From contig CAXKWD010000001.1 of assembly GCA_964059195.1 (NCBI GenBank), positions 155,794,532-155,858,531 on the forward strand: 64,000 bases of DNA, read 5' to 3'. The notes beneath the pieces were generated by a model. That model was not told where the DNA came from. It ran no database searches and saw only the letters and a program-made list of their open reading frames with translations. Shown here one piece after another: positions 24,110 to 35,094 of this stretch. The DNA comes from Ectobius pallidus. Its lineage: Eukaryota > Arthropoda > Insecta > Blattodea > Ectobiidae. The first letter of the stretch is position 1, and each line of letters starts with the position of its first letter. Made by a program: the position numbers and the translations under genes.

Positions 24110-25018
24110 GCAGGTTAACGAAATGCCATTGAAACGTAGGCAACGAATTTTAAAAGAAATGCATGAGTATCCAATAGGAGGGTTTTAGGAATTTAAAGAA
24201 CATATGAAAGGATTAAATTATATTGTTTTTGGCCTAATATGTTTAAAGATATAGAAGAATATATGAGGAAATGTTAAATATGTGAATTAAATAAACAGAT
24301 CAGAAATGACGTAAAGTTACCACTGGAAGAAACAGATACTAGTGAGGAACCATGGGATAAATTAGCGTTAGGCATCATAGGACGTTTTCTGATGTCAGAA
24401 CACGGTAACAAGTATTTACTTACAGGTCAAGATAATTTAAGTAAATGTACGGTAGGAATATTAATGCCAGACCAGATAGCTGAAACGGTATTCAAAGTAT
24501 TAGTAAATGAAATATTACGGAACATGAGTGATTTAATGAATAGATTATGTAAATTGTTGAAGATCAGAGAAATTAATATTAGTGTATATTAATTAGAATC
24601 CAACAGTAGTTTGGAAAGATCACATAAAGTGATAGTGGAACATTTAAGATGTTTTTGTAAAAACAAGCAAGATGCTTGGGACGAATGGACCGCTTTTGCG
24701 ATATTTAATTATAACACTACACCTCACACAAAGTTAAAATATACACTGTATGAAATTTTGTATGGTAGAAAGCCTAACCTACCAGGTACACTACAAATAC
24801 AAGTTCAGGTATCATATTGTTATGAGGATTATGAAAATAATATCAAACAGAAGTTTAGAAGGACATGGGAAGAAGCTAGGGAGAATCTGAAGGATTCTAT
24901 GAGGAAAACTGTTGAAGTGAGTCAACAGAAGGGCAAGGTAAACCCTGTGTATAAAATCGGTGACTATGTGGGTGTTCGTAAAGAACAAAGAAGGAAGTTA
25001 AATCCTTGTGAGTAGGGC
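24110..25018 (+). pseudogene. Integrase remnant
   Basis: The N-terminal zinc-binding region is recognisable in broken form (RQRILKEMHEYPIGG, later a KY-x-N segment). Core traces follow (DNLSKCTVGILMP, then SDLMNRLCKLLKIR). A long open segment at 24611-25015 holds the distal core and C-terminal part (LERSHKVIVEHLR, FNYNTTPHTKLKYTLYEILY, GRKPNLP, YKIGDYVGVR). The catalytic D-D-E order is only partly present. This is the best-preserved part of pol. Confidence 0.85.
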
Positions 25019-25159
25019 CCTACGAAATAAAAAAGGAACCAATGTGAGATTGGTCAAGGTTGGCACAAACGGAAGAAAAATGGTTCGAAACCATGTTAAT
25101 AGAACGCAACCTCATGGTGTTAGGTTGACGTTGGGGGCTAGACTAAAGGAAAAGCTGTG

Positions 25160-25290
25160 ACCACACCGAGGTATACAAGCGAGGTATACACAAGGTATAC
25201 AAGCGAGGTATACACAAGGTATACAAGCGAGGTATACACAAGGTATACAAGCGAGGTATACACAAGTTATACAAGTGAGGTATACAGAAT
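25160..25290 (+). repeat. 24-bp tandem repeat in the retroelement
   Basis: About five copies of a unit like AAGCGAGGTATACACAAGGT. It lies downstream of the integrase stop, before the env-like region. Related GTATACA and AACCTTAAA pieces recur to about 25560. Confidence 0.9.
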
Positions 25291-25299
25291 AACCTTAAA

Positions 25300-25660
25300 G
25301 AGAAGGTTAGCGACTTCGAGTCGGTTGTGTGATACTCAAGGTATCTAAAGAGGTATACAAGTGAGGTATACAGAGTAACCTTAAAGAAAAGGTTAGCGAC
25401 TTCCAGTCGGTTGTGTAAATGAAACACAAGGTAACAAAGCATATTATATAGATACAGGTGAAGTATCTAAACCCTTAAATTGAAGGTAAGTGAAACACAA
25501 GGTAACAAGGTATATTGTAAAGATACAGGTGAAGTATCTATAACCTTAAAAATGAAAGTTGTGTATATACAAGGAATATACAAAGAATAGTGTGTATACA
25601 AGGAATATTGTAAGAGTACAAGAAAGGCTAACGACCTCAGGTCAGTTGTGTATACTAATC
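25300..25660 (+). repeat. Degenerate longer tandem units after the 24-bp array
   Basis: Blocks AACCTTAAAG, GAAGGTTAGCGACTT and GTCGGTTGTGT recur at about 25291-25335, 25375-25420 and 25620-25650, and GATACAGGTGAAGTATCT occurs at 25450 and 25521. Together they form a decayed higher-order repeat in the non-coding spacer. Confidence 0.7.
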
Positions 25661-25679
25661 AGGATGTTGATTATTAAGG

Positions 25680-27522
25680 TAATATTGCTTTGCATAATTG
25701 TAACAAAGGTTTACATAGAATTGAAGTAGACAAGAGAGATCTACAGGTAACATCATTACCAGGAATTGCAGGTATATACTTCGATCAGATAGGTGAAGTA
25801 TGATTCACACCACTTCAATGGGAAATTTTAAAATATATTGACACAAGTCAAATACATCAATTATGGAAAAATGTACAAGGGCAAATATATAATTTAAGTA
25901 TATATTGTGCTCAGCTGAAAGAAAATAATTTGTATATTTTAACAGATTGTGCTCACTCTGTAGATTATTTTTAACATGAAACGAGTCAGTGTTATGAAGA
26001 TAGTTTAATATTTTAAGAGAATGTCAAATATTAATTATCATAAACAAAGGATAAAACGTAACAGCCCATTTTCAATTATAGGAGATATATTAAGAATTTT
26101 ATTTGGTACAGCTACAGAATCAGAATTAGCTAATTACCAAATTCAAATTAAAAAAATAATAATAATAATAAGAAGAAGAAATAATAAAATAGACATTTTA
26201 AAAGTAAATTAAGAACAAATCATTGTTGTAAAGAATGTTTTAGGAACATTAAACATTACAATATTTCAATTATTTGAATATGATCAAATGTTAGGAGAAA
26301 AATTGAATAATATTTCAAAGTATATAATAGGTAAAATAGAGCAAAATATTTATGAAGCAGAAGTTTTAGATATTGTAAATAACCACATAAGACAAATTGA
26401 GGTAGGCATCAACGAATGTCTAGAATTATATAAGTTATTGATAGATAATATTTATCAGCATAAAGTGGAATAATTTAACTGCAAATTTTGACATACGGTA
26501 AAATTTATAAATTATTGGAGCAAGTAAAGACCAAACTTATACAATTCCTCCTTTGCAGCTAGTTAATTAATAAAAAATTTAGAGCAAGAACATGCATACC
26601 AGATAAATTATTGGTTTATGTAGTACAAGTGGCAATGTTATTAAAAGACAGATATGAAATGTATCAGATAATTCTTTTTCCCATAGTGATGCAAGAAGTG
26701 TAACCATGTTGTTCAAAAGAAACAAAGAAAGAAATTAGGTACACTAGGGCAAAAGTGTAACCATGTTGTTATTCGAGAGGAACAAAGAAAGAAATTAGGT
26801 ACGCTAGAGTAAGGTGTAACCAGGTTGTTGTTCAAAAGGAACAAAGACAGAAAAATGTATTTTATAAGGGTAGGACCATTATGAGAATGATAGGACGAAA
26901 CCTTTTGTAACAGGTTCGTGCCAATATGCGTAATAAAGTTTTTTTGTTTGTATTGGTTTATTGGTTAAACAAATTTAAGATGTAAATTTGAAAAGGGACA
27001 TATGAATGTAAAAGCAAGTTAACAAATTTAAGATGTAATTTGATTTGGATATTATTTTTCAGTTATGTTAAATGATTTTTGTTGTATAGAGTTTCACGAT
27101 CAAAAGGTGTCGATAAAGGATTTAATTAAATTATTTTTCCCAAACATTTTATTATTACAAGATTAATTTAAACATTCAGGTTTTAAATTAAATGAGTTAA
27201 ATACAGTAATATAAGAAAAGAACCAGATTAATATTAATATGAAATATTTAAATAAATTTATTATTTATACATAGCAATTTTATTTGTAATTTTGTTCATT
27301 TGGCATGTTGTTGTAGTGCTAATTGTAGAAAATGTTCATTTTTATTGATGGGACAATTGAACCCAACTGAATGTTGTCAAGATAGTAATAAGATGTGTAA
27401 TGAAGGTAAAAATAATTTTTTTATTTTTAAACCCATTTCGAAACTTCAATTCATGGAGGAAGTGGAGAAATTTAATCAGGAGATGGCTTCTTCTGGTTAC
27501 AACCAAGAAATCGAATTATAAG
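25680..27522 (+). pseudogene. Env-like (F-type) gene remnant
   Basis: Downstream of integrase, where errantiviruses carry env, fragments show a cysteine-containing N-terminal part (25680-25970). A basic R-x-K-R site lies at about 26048-26059, followed by a hydrophobic FSIIGDILRILFGT stretch, as in insect retroviral and baculovirus F-type envelope proteins. Later come polar helical fragments (26288-26473) and near the end a hydrophobic membrane-spanning stretch at about 27274-27330. Many stops interrupt the region. The assignment rests on order, cleavage-like motif and membrane segment. The product would mediate membrane fusion in an intact relative. Confidence 0.6.
26697..26870 (+). repeat. 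About 62-bp tandem repeat, three units
   Basis: GTGTAACCATGTTGTT, then AACAAAGAAAGAAATTAGGT, recurs three times at about 26697, 26755 and 26815, with mild divergence. It lies inside the env-like region and may reflect slippage in the dead coding sequence. Confidence 0.85.
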
Positions 27523-27661
27523 AGATTGAAATTCCAGTGGCTGTGGAACAAGTTATGGAAGTATTTCAGAGCCAACCCCGTTTTAGATTTATATTTTTGT
27601 CGGATTTAAAAGTTAAAGAAAAGAGAGATTTTGAAAATATTGAGATGGACTCAACATTTTC

Positions 27662-27678
27662 AAAAATAAGGGGGGAAG
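27662..27678 (+). other. Polypurine tract
   Basis: AAAAATAAGGGGGGAAG lies directly before the 3' LTR. It is the expected primer for plus-strand DNA synthesis and intact here, consistent with the copy still being reverse-transcribable in trans. Confidence 0.9.
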
Positions 27679-28239
27679 TGTGGTATAGTGAGAAATTGTT
27701 GCATTAGTTTGAATAAGCCTTTATTGCATAAAGTATAACGCGACATTGTGGCACCGAGTTCTTTCAGATAACTTGTTACTTTAGCAGGATGCATAGTTTA
27801 ATTACAAGATTCAGCATTCTTTCGATATGATAATGGAGCTGGTGACTTATGATTATCGTGTGAATTGCTGAGTGTCATTCTTATATTTCACTATAGTTGC
27901 ACGATAACAATAAAGATTATCAGACATTCCAAGAAGCAGCCATCACCTTCCCACGTCTCTTACGAATATATAAGGAGTATGATTTTTGCATTGTGTTGTA
28001 TTCTACTGCGAGTGTTAGTAGGTGCTTGTCACACTCTCTACTGCACCATAGTGTATTTTATTTACGTTTACGCTTAATAAAGTTATTCTTCAAGTATTTG
28101 TGTTTTCACTACATCAACGCTACCAGCATATCAACTTCTGCTACTCTGCTGCTTCTCAGACTTAGGTTTGAGACCAACCTACGGGATCTCCGGAGGTTCA
28201 GGTGGTGCGACAAAACGGTTGGAAATACATTACACGACA
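27679..28239 (+). repeat. 3' LTR
   Basis: 561 bp, apparently identical to 19756-20316 over its whole length. It is followed by AGTT (28240-28243), the right target-site duplicate. Confidence 0.95.
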
Positions 28240-28393
28240 AGTTTCTCTCACATCACTATCATTGTTTTCGTCAGTCGTGAATTGTGTACTGTGTTTTGAG
28301 ATTTACATAGACCTAAGTTATATTACGAACATTGAAAGACTCCTTCTAGGATTTAATAATGCATTCTTATTGAAATATAGGCCAAAGTTATTA

Positions 28394-29134
28394 CGAGGGT
28401 TGGTCAATAAGTAAGGTCTCCAACACTCTAGCCCAAGCTCACAACGTCGGACGAGAGATTTGCCGCCACTGCCATGTCCCGCTATCTCCCCTTTTTCAAA
28501 CGAGCCATTGCTGCAGCCGCTGAACCTTTTATTGTTCGAGATAGAGCTGTTCGAAATGGATCTCCCGATTTCCGTCCCCGCAAAGTGCGGGCTCCGCGAA
28601 CCCACCTCGCACAAACCTTATGGAACATCAATTTGTCACTCAAAATGGTCTGTATGGAACCTTTAATAATGTCAGGAAGCAATAAACAAAGTTCACGGGT
28701 AGTGACGCGTCGATCTTGTCGTACCAATTCATCGACTTTTGCCACCATCTCATCTGTGACGGCTGTTGTTGGTCTCCCACTTCGTTCTTCATCATGAATA
28801 TTTGTCCGGCCCTGTTTAAACTTACGAATCCATTTACGCACATTTTTTATGTCCATACATCCCTCTCCATAAACTTCGCAAATCTGTCTGTGAATTTCAA
28901 TCGGCGGGACTTTCTTTGCAGTAAGAAACCGTATGACTTCGCGTAGGCGCACTTGGCGGGGGCGGAAATCGGGATATCCATTTCAAACAGTTATACTAAA
29001 AGGTTCAGCGGCTGCAGCAATGGCTCGTTTGAAAGAGGGGAGATAGCGGGACATGGTAGTGGTGCAAAATCTCTCGTCCGACGTTGTGAGCTTGGGCTAG
29101 AGTGTTGGAGACCTTACTTATTGACCAACCCTCG
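28394..29134 (-). mobile_element. Mariner element with very long inverted ends
   Basis: The element is bounded by TA dinucleotides (28392-28393 and 29135-29136), the Tc1/mariner target duplication. The ends CGAGGGTTGGTCAATAAG and CTTATTGACCAACCCTCG are perfect inverses. The inversion continues inward for about 180 bp each side (28394-28580 against 28950-29134) with modest mismatch, so more than half the element is palindromic. The minus strand encodes the transposase N-terminal half only. Confidence 0.9.
28482..28952 (-). pseudogene. Mariner transposase, N-terminal half
   Basis: The 156-codon minus-strand frame starts MRLREVIRFLTAKKVPPIEI and includes IKNVRKWIRKFKQGRTNIHD, EERSGRPTTAVTDEMV and VDELVRQDRRVTTREL. 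These are the paired HTH DNA-binding region and linker typical of mariner transposases. A FHKVCARWV segment then marks the approach to the catalytic domain. The DD(34)D catalytic region is missing. The last residues (about 125-156) are read from the inverted terminal sequence, so the tail is an artefact of the rearrangement. The product could at most bind TIRs. Full mariner transposases are about 345 residues. Confidence 0.88.
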
Positions 29135-29261
29135 TAGTTATTAGAGCTTTATCTGGTGTTGGCCTACATTCCATAAATTTCTCGATTAGTTAGTTGTGTT
29201 TCACAAATAAGTAACTATAAACATAAAGATCGACTAGCAAGTCTAAATTTCAAAAAGGAAG

Positions 29262-29535
29262 ATTAAATTGCAGACCCGGCAGCAGAATCAGCTGTTATTA
29301 CAAAAAAAAATACCAAACAGTGATTGAAATTCATAATTTTGTTGTCATTGCTGTTGAAACTTCTGGCCCATGGGGTTGTGAGGTCAGAAGTCTGATATCC
29401 GCAACAGGAAAACGCAAACGATCTTGTAATGGTGATCCTCGCTCTATGGAATCGCTGAAGCAACGCATAAGTATTGCAGAACAAAGAGGATCGCGGCCAA
29501 TATCATGGGCACCTTCCCTAATTCTTATTTTTTGA
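29262..29535 (+). pseudogene. LINE reverse-transcriptase C-terminal scrap
   Basis: The frame 29320-29535 contains FVVIAVETSGPWGCEV, LISATGKRKR, GDPRSMESLKQRISIA and EQRGSRPISW. This matches the layout of the extreme C-terminal end of many animal non-LTR retrotransposon polymerases (a PVAVETLG-like block, then TGD-R, then a QRGN-like block). The preceding ADPAAESAVI (29262-29300, different frame) fits the usual upstream block, implying a frameshift near 29305. It is 5'-truncated and inactive. Confidence 0.7.
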
Positions 29536-29539
29536 ATGA

Positions 29540-30999
29540 ATAGACCATAAGTCGTAAAATATTGCTTATTTACATTCTTATATTTCTTATATTTGCATTT
29601 TCTCATTCAACATGACCTTCATAATATATCAAAATTTTATTCGTGTTGAGCGAAATATATTTACAAATTTGTAACCAGCAGCTATGGCAACTTGTTACAA
29701 ATTTTGCGCGATAAATTACTAGTAAAATTATTTAGGTCTATGTGGATATCATTAGTCCGTGAATGTAATTTATCTATAAGTTACTTACACAACGACCAAT
29801 TTCCGTAATGAATCTTGAAAAAGGAATAGTCTGCAATGTTCTAATAATTTATTCAATCAATATAGCCCAGCCGAAAGAAAGCATATTTTAGTCTATTTAT
29901 ATACATTATTTTGAAGCCAACATTTTTTGTTTGAGTAACTCAAAACATTTTACAATCACAAATCTACACGAATCGTACTTCGATTATTTTCATCATATTA
30001 TAAAACATACTGTTTGATCTCATCAGCATATGGAAAGCAGTGTGTTCATAATACTTGTAGCACGAAATTGGCACAAGTGCAAAATTTATCTAATTTTCTT
30101 TCGTTATAAACTGATGTAACTACATTGTACACATAAATGATCTGGCAAATGCAAATGCAAATGCAATGCCACGGGTATTACATTACACAAATATGGTGTT
30201 CCCAAGTACATAAGGTAGGCCTACCTAGAAAAAACTGTAAATGCTAGTCATTATTTATATCACACCTAACGAACTTTAAGCTGTCTCACTTTTCAAATAT
30301 AAACACTTTAATTGGTTTCAAGTATAATTTGACAAATTTAAATGAAACAGAAGTAGGCCTAATCTTTTTTCTATACTAATGATATTCAATTCATACATTG
30401 TTTTAAGCCGCATGTACTTATACAAAATTTTAAAGAGAATAAAGGATTTTCACATGAAAAGCGTTTTGTTTCTTTTCTATTCTTTATTCCACAACTTTTT
30501 CCACACAGAAATTGGTGGAATCGAACAACACTCTTGATAATAAAGCTTATATTGAAAATAATTTGGTAATAGGCTTTAAATTTAATTGGAAATCTCATCT
30601 GATTACAGGGTCGACACGTACCTGACAGCATGACAGTAATTCCAAGGCTCTTCATTACCACAGCTTTCCCAACGCGAGACGCCAGCTCATTAAACAATTG
30701 ACTTACTACGGAATAAATTAATTCTTCATACAGTTATTATACACATTTCAAGCAGATAATTATAGTCTTTTTAAGATCAAAGGTCTTACGACATTGTCAG
30801 TATTGTTAGTAGAGGTTATATGAATGTTAAATGGAAAACAAACTGAACGGTCTAAGTAAACAATTATCTAGAATAATTATAAAAGAGAATGTGTATTCGA
30901 TGCTTAACCGAGTGACGTTCCCAAGGCGCAAATGGCAATTTTCTTATGGCGTAACTCCTTTTGTGCTATGTACAAATACTGGTTTCCGCCTTATATTCA
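29540..30999. other. No recognised gene
   Basis: AT-rich sequence. The 103-codon minus frame at 30386-30697 shows no domain motif I recognise. Confidence 0.45.
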
Positions 31000-31178
31000 T
31001 CGGTCAGAGTCTTTTGAGACAGTGGAATGGGTAGATATTGTCCGCCCTAGAACCGGCCTTAAAGTAAACAAGTAAGTATGTCTCACTCTAGCACATTACT
31101 CCTATCTTGTTTACTTTAGGGCCGGTTCTAGAGCGAACAATATCAACCCATTCCACTGTCTCAAAAGACTCTGACCGA
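31000..31178. repeat. Foldback hairpin, 73-bp arms
   Basis: The left arm 31000-31072 (starting TCGGTCAGAGTCTTTTGAGA) is the near-perfect inverse of the right arm 31106-31178, separated by 33 nt. Only a few mismatches are present. It could be a foldback transposon, a palindromic duplication or a long-hairpin small-RNA source. Confidence 0.85.
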
Positions 31179-31524
31179 AGTATAACATCAATAAAAGTAA
31201 AACGTAAAGTGATCGCTAATCGTCATGAAGGCAACTTCAGTTCAGAGCTAACCAACATAGCTGCATAAAGTATATCATGTTGGTTTGACGTGGCTACGAT
31301 TTTAATTTTTCAAATTATTTACTGAAAATGACAAGTTGGTCGAAATATATTTGATTTTTAAGATTTAAAACTTTTATAGTAACAAGGCCGAGTTACCGCA
31401 TTTTAAACGTATATGGTCTAAGACAAATGGCTCAATTTTACCAACATTTAAAATATTTTGTAAACTATATAATCCAGAAGGAAAAACGGAGAGATGGATT
31501 GTTATTTATTCTGGATATTTCCTA

Positions 31525-31765
31525 TTTGGTGTCGGCCTGAGTGGCGCAGTTAGAATTGCGCTGGCTTTTTGTGCGGTTGCGAGTTCGATCCCGGCCCAGG
31601 TCGATGGCATTTATGTGTGCATAAATGTGACAGGCCCGAATCAGTAGATTTACTGGCATGTAGAAGAACTCCTGCGGGACAAAATTCCGGCACACCGGCG
31701 ACGGTCACAGGCTTAAATTGCAGTACAAACCCGTCGTTAAACAACCATGTACTAACCAATCAGGA
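31525..31765 (+). repeat. tRNA-derived SINE
   Basis: The tRNA-like head has box A (TGAGTGGCGCAGTTAGAATT) and box B (GAGTTCGATCCCGG), followed by a central segment with GTAGATTTACTGGCATGTAG and AGAACTCCTGCGGGAC, and a 3' part containing GTCGTTAAACAACCATG. The Pol III promoter layout plus the relative at 15162-15400 (minus) identify a dispersed family. The open frames on both strands here are incidental. Confidence 0.85.
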
Positions 31766-33990
31766 CCTATCCTCCAGCTAGAGGAAAGCATGCTGAGAAT
31801 ATTTTCACTCTAAATAGCTAAGTTCTCAGTAGATTTTAAACTAGCTGATCTTGGGGTCCAAAGCGTATAGGCTACACCAGGACCACAGAGGACGGAGATT
31901 ATGATCACAGTAGGTAACCAGCACATTCAAGAGCTGGGTTGGATTAATCTTTATCTTGTGCAGGGGACTTAGAAAAAGGTAGAGTCGATCACATATTTAA
32001 CTAAATATAATAATCATCCCAATAAGTATCCTAACTAGGAATAATTTATTGGAAAGATATGTGAAGATGTTTTGAAAAAGAAACGAGTAACGCCTTGCGT
32101 CTCTGAAATATAACCTACATTAATTCACCATACGATTATCTATGGTTCGTCTGGCACACAATCGGTTTGACTAACAAGTATCAGAGTGCATTAGCTAAAG
32201 ACTTTTAGTTTGAAATCTTTTTTTATCACTTTCTGTTCACGTAAAAGAGTAGTAGAATATGGATAAGAGAAAATTCTCGGATGCTTCATGCCACATCCCG
32301 CGGAAGATGCCATTCTCAGACAAACTGACACACAGACATAAACAGGCATTTTTAAATGGTATAGAAGAACTCGAAACAAGTACTAATACAAACAACTTTT
32401 AATCGAGCTTCAGAATTCCTCTGCCTAAAGTATCGAAGGTACGGGTAGAGAAAGTATAAATATTGTCCCGTACTGCAATAATTGGTAACGCCAACATACC
32501 AACAGGTACGACAAAATATAATTAGTGAGCGACGATAATAACAATAAAATATTTAAAATAAGCCTAAAGAAAAAATCCTTCGTTTGCCAGATTGTCAACT
32601 GCCATGACCGATTTCGCGAACTTCTGCATATGCTTATTATCTAAAGTCTGACCATGCTAAGAAAGAAAGAAAGAAACCAATGCGGGATTTTGTTTGATTT
32701 CTTTCTTAGAATGATCATAAAGATTCTGTGAGGAAGCTTCTGAGGAAGTAATCTTCTACATTTTCTTTTCACTGGGTGTTAAGTAAAAATCTATATTGGA
32801 CTCAGTAATTCTGAACTTACACCTACAGTAAGAATGAAACACCTATTTTTTGTCTTTTCCCGTTCCTTGTATTGGAATCTGAGCTAGGCTATATAAACCT
32901 ATTGCCACGTGTAAGGCCACTTTCACAGCAGTAAGCTACAACATAACCACGTTCCAGGTTTACTCAAAAAGAGCGTTTTATTAGTCAGGAAGAGTGTCTA
33001 TGTCAACAAGGTTAGGACGTGGGCGAAACTCCTGATTTGGGTGAAACAACTTTTTGAAGCATAATTATCGAATTTCCTGGGTAAGCAAGACACATGATTA
33101 ATAAACAATGAAACTCATTCTATTAGTTGCCATTAGCCGGTTTAAACGCTTGCCTTATAGAGAACACAGTTGAAGGGCGGCTCGACAATGGTTCTCCACG
33201 CCCACATTGTTGTACTCTCGTTCCAGCATCCAGACTGGAGCCCGAACGCGTGTGAAACTGTGTTGAAAAAACTCACTCATACATGAAATATTCTCCTGAG
33301 ATGACCAGCTCTCAGTCATGGTCAATTTACAAGAGAGATTCCTCGAGTAGAAATTCTATGCCAGTCGTCCTCTTATAATATATCATCTTATACGCAGATG
33401 ACCTAGTTAGAATATTTCAGTATAAAGCGTAATGGCATTGATTAATAACGTGGCACGGATGATATTTGTCTTAAATTTGCATACCATTATGTTCAATAAA
33501 TCTTTGATTGGTAGACCTATATAACTTCACAGCCTTTGAATACAAGATTTCTTTTCTTTTCTAATACTGTCTTAAATCTGTTTATCCGTTTCCTCCTGAA
33601 CTTCTTATCTTTTTCATCTGTCCTCTACCACAATAGTACTCTGTGGATCCTCCAGGCACTTTCTCCGTTGTTTATTGATATTATATTGTGCAATCTATGG
33701 ATATATAGACTACTGATATTTACATTAGGCTATATTTTAATGTGAGTATTTTTCTTATTCGTTCCTGTGCAACAATATACCTAATGTAATTTCTAACAGA
33801 TTTCATATTGACTTTTTTTTATTCATAACCTTTAAGGCTACTTTAAACTTGAAACAGACATATCAGCGAATCGTAGGCCTATTGCATCATTATTTTTGCC
33901 AGCGCATTTCGTTTTTGGAGTTTAACTCGGAGATGTATTACAAAAATAACTTTTCAGCATTGACCTGTCATAATTGAGTTTATCACTGAT
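31766..33990. other. No recognised gene
   Basis: Mixed AT-rich sequence. A short hairpin of CTAAGAAAGAAAGAAA and TTTCTTTCTTAG lies at about 32660-32708. No coding signal is seen. Confidence 0.45.
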
Positions 33991-33997
33991 TTAAAAA

Positions 33998-34535
33998 AAA
34001 GCATACTGGCACTTTGTTATATATTTTTTTATTTTTTATTTTTTTCAGTTTACCTGATTTTATTTCGTTGACGAAATTGAAATTGAGTATTACATGAATA
34101 TTGTTACATACAGAAAGTATATTACTGTGAAATAATTAGCGGACTTCTTTGCTACTGAATTTTGTGAAATGTTGACATATTTTAAGAATTTCAAGTTGCA
34201 ATACATTTAGCTTTGACAAATAATACTATTACTTCACATATGGTTATCAAACTAGACCGTTAAACTGAACTAAATTGCCGAAATGATAACGTCTTGGACA
34301 CGTATTCTGGATGTTCGTGGTTCAAATACCAGAGCCGGCCAATTTGACATGGATTTATTTTCATTTTTATGCGAGTGTGCGATTGTCAAGATATCACAAA
34401 TCTGTAGTTCTGCTGAAGCTGGACGATTTTAATCTGTTTAAAAAATATTTTTTCTGCATATCATAATTGCAATTATAATTGATTCAACAAAAGCATTCTG
34501 GTACTTTGTTACATTAGTTTAACTGATTTTATTAA
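33998..34535 (-). repeat. Fragments of the AAGTGCCAGTATG element family
   Basis: Two 3'-end-like pieces (GCATACTGGCACTTTGTTA at 33998 and GCATTCTGGTACTTTGTTAC at 34493) lie in the same orientation. Between them sequence such as GAGCCGGCCAATTTGACAT and GATTGTCAAGATATCAC matches 51495-51565 of the larger copy. These are old, partial insertions. Confidence 0.6.
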
Positions 34536-35094
34536 AGTATAACTTTTCAGACATGTCGAGTTCTTCAGAAAATAACTCCCCGAAGAAAAGCACGACATGA
34601 TGTCCAAAATGTGACTCTGGTGAAAGCAGACGTCTTCATTTAATCAGTAATATTTATTCTCAATTAAAGATTAAAGTTTTGAATTTTCTCTTAAATGCCT
34701 AATTAGGCCAGGTGACATAGGGTTTGCATGCTAATTAATTTTCGGAAAGGTGGATACGGTTTTAATCATTTCATTTGCATGTAAAAAGAGTTTATTGAAG
34801 TTTGCACCAATTTTCTGCTTGTGCTGTAGGAGGAAAGTCCAAAAAACTTAGAGATGTTTGGACTTTTTTAACTTTATCACAAATAACTCCTAAACGATGC
34901 ATTTATAAGAACATTTTACTCTTTTAAACATGAAAGTACATAACATTCTGCGTCGAATGAGTACCTTACGTATAAAATTCCGTCCAGTCGTTAGGACGAT
35001 ATGCAAGTTCAAAGAATAATCACTTTTATCATTTTAAAAAAACGTGTTTTGAATTATTTAATTCTTATATAAAATCAGGTAAACTGATCTAAAA

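Larger units (their letters stand above)
19756..28239 (+). mobile_element. Complete but coding-dead Ty3/Gypsy (errantivirus-like) LTR retroelement
   Basis: The 8484-bp insertion has two 561-bp LTRs (TG...CA), a probable primer-binding site after the 5' LTR, a polypurine tract before the 3' LTR, and a 4-bp target duplication AGTT (19752-19755 and 28240-28243). Coding order is leader frame, gag with a zinc knuckle, protease trace, RT/RNase H, integrase and an env-like region. All are interrupted by stops, and the RT fingers/palm segment appears deleted. By eye the LTRs look identical, so insertion was recent even though the body is defective. It is probably a non-autonomous copy moved by another element's proteins. 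Confidence 0.92.

Noticed and set aside
25143..25442. CRISPR-like regular short repeats / repetitive open frames on both strands
   Set aside because: There are no unique spacers and the 24-bp units are contiguous. This is a eukaryotic minisatellite inside a retroelement.
28460..28797. Plus-strand open frames across the mariner
   Set aside because: They are antisense to the well-recognised transposase N-terminal region.
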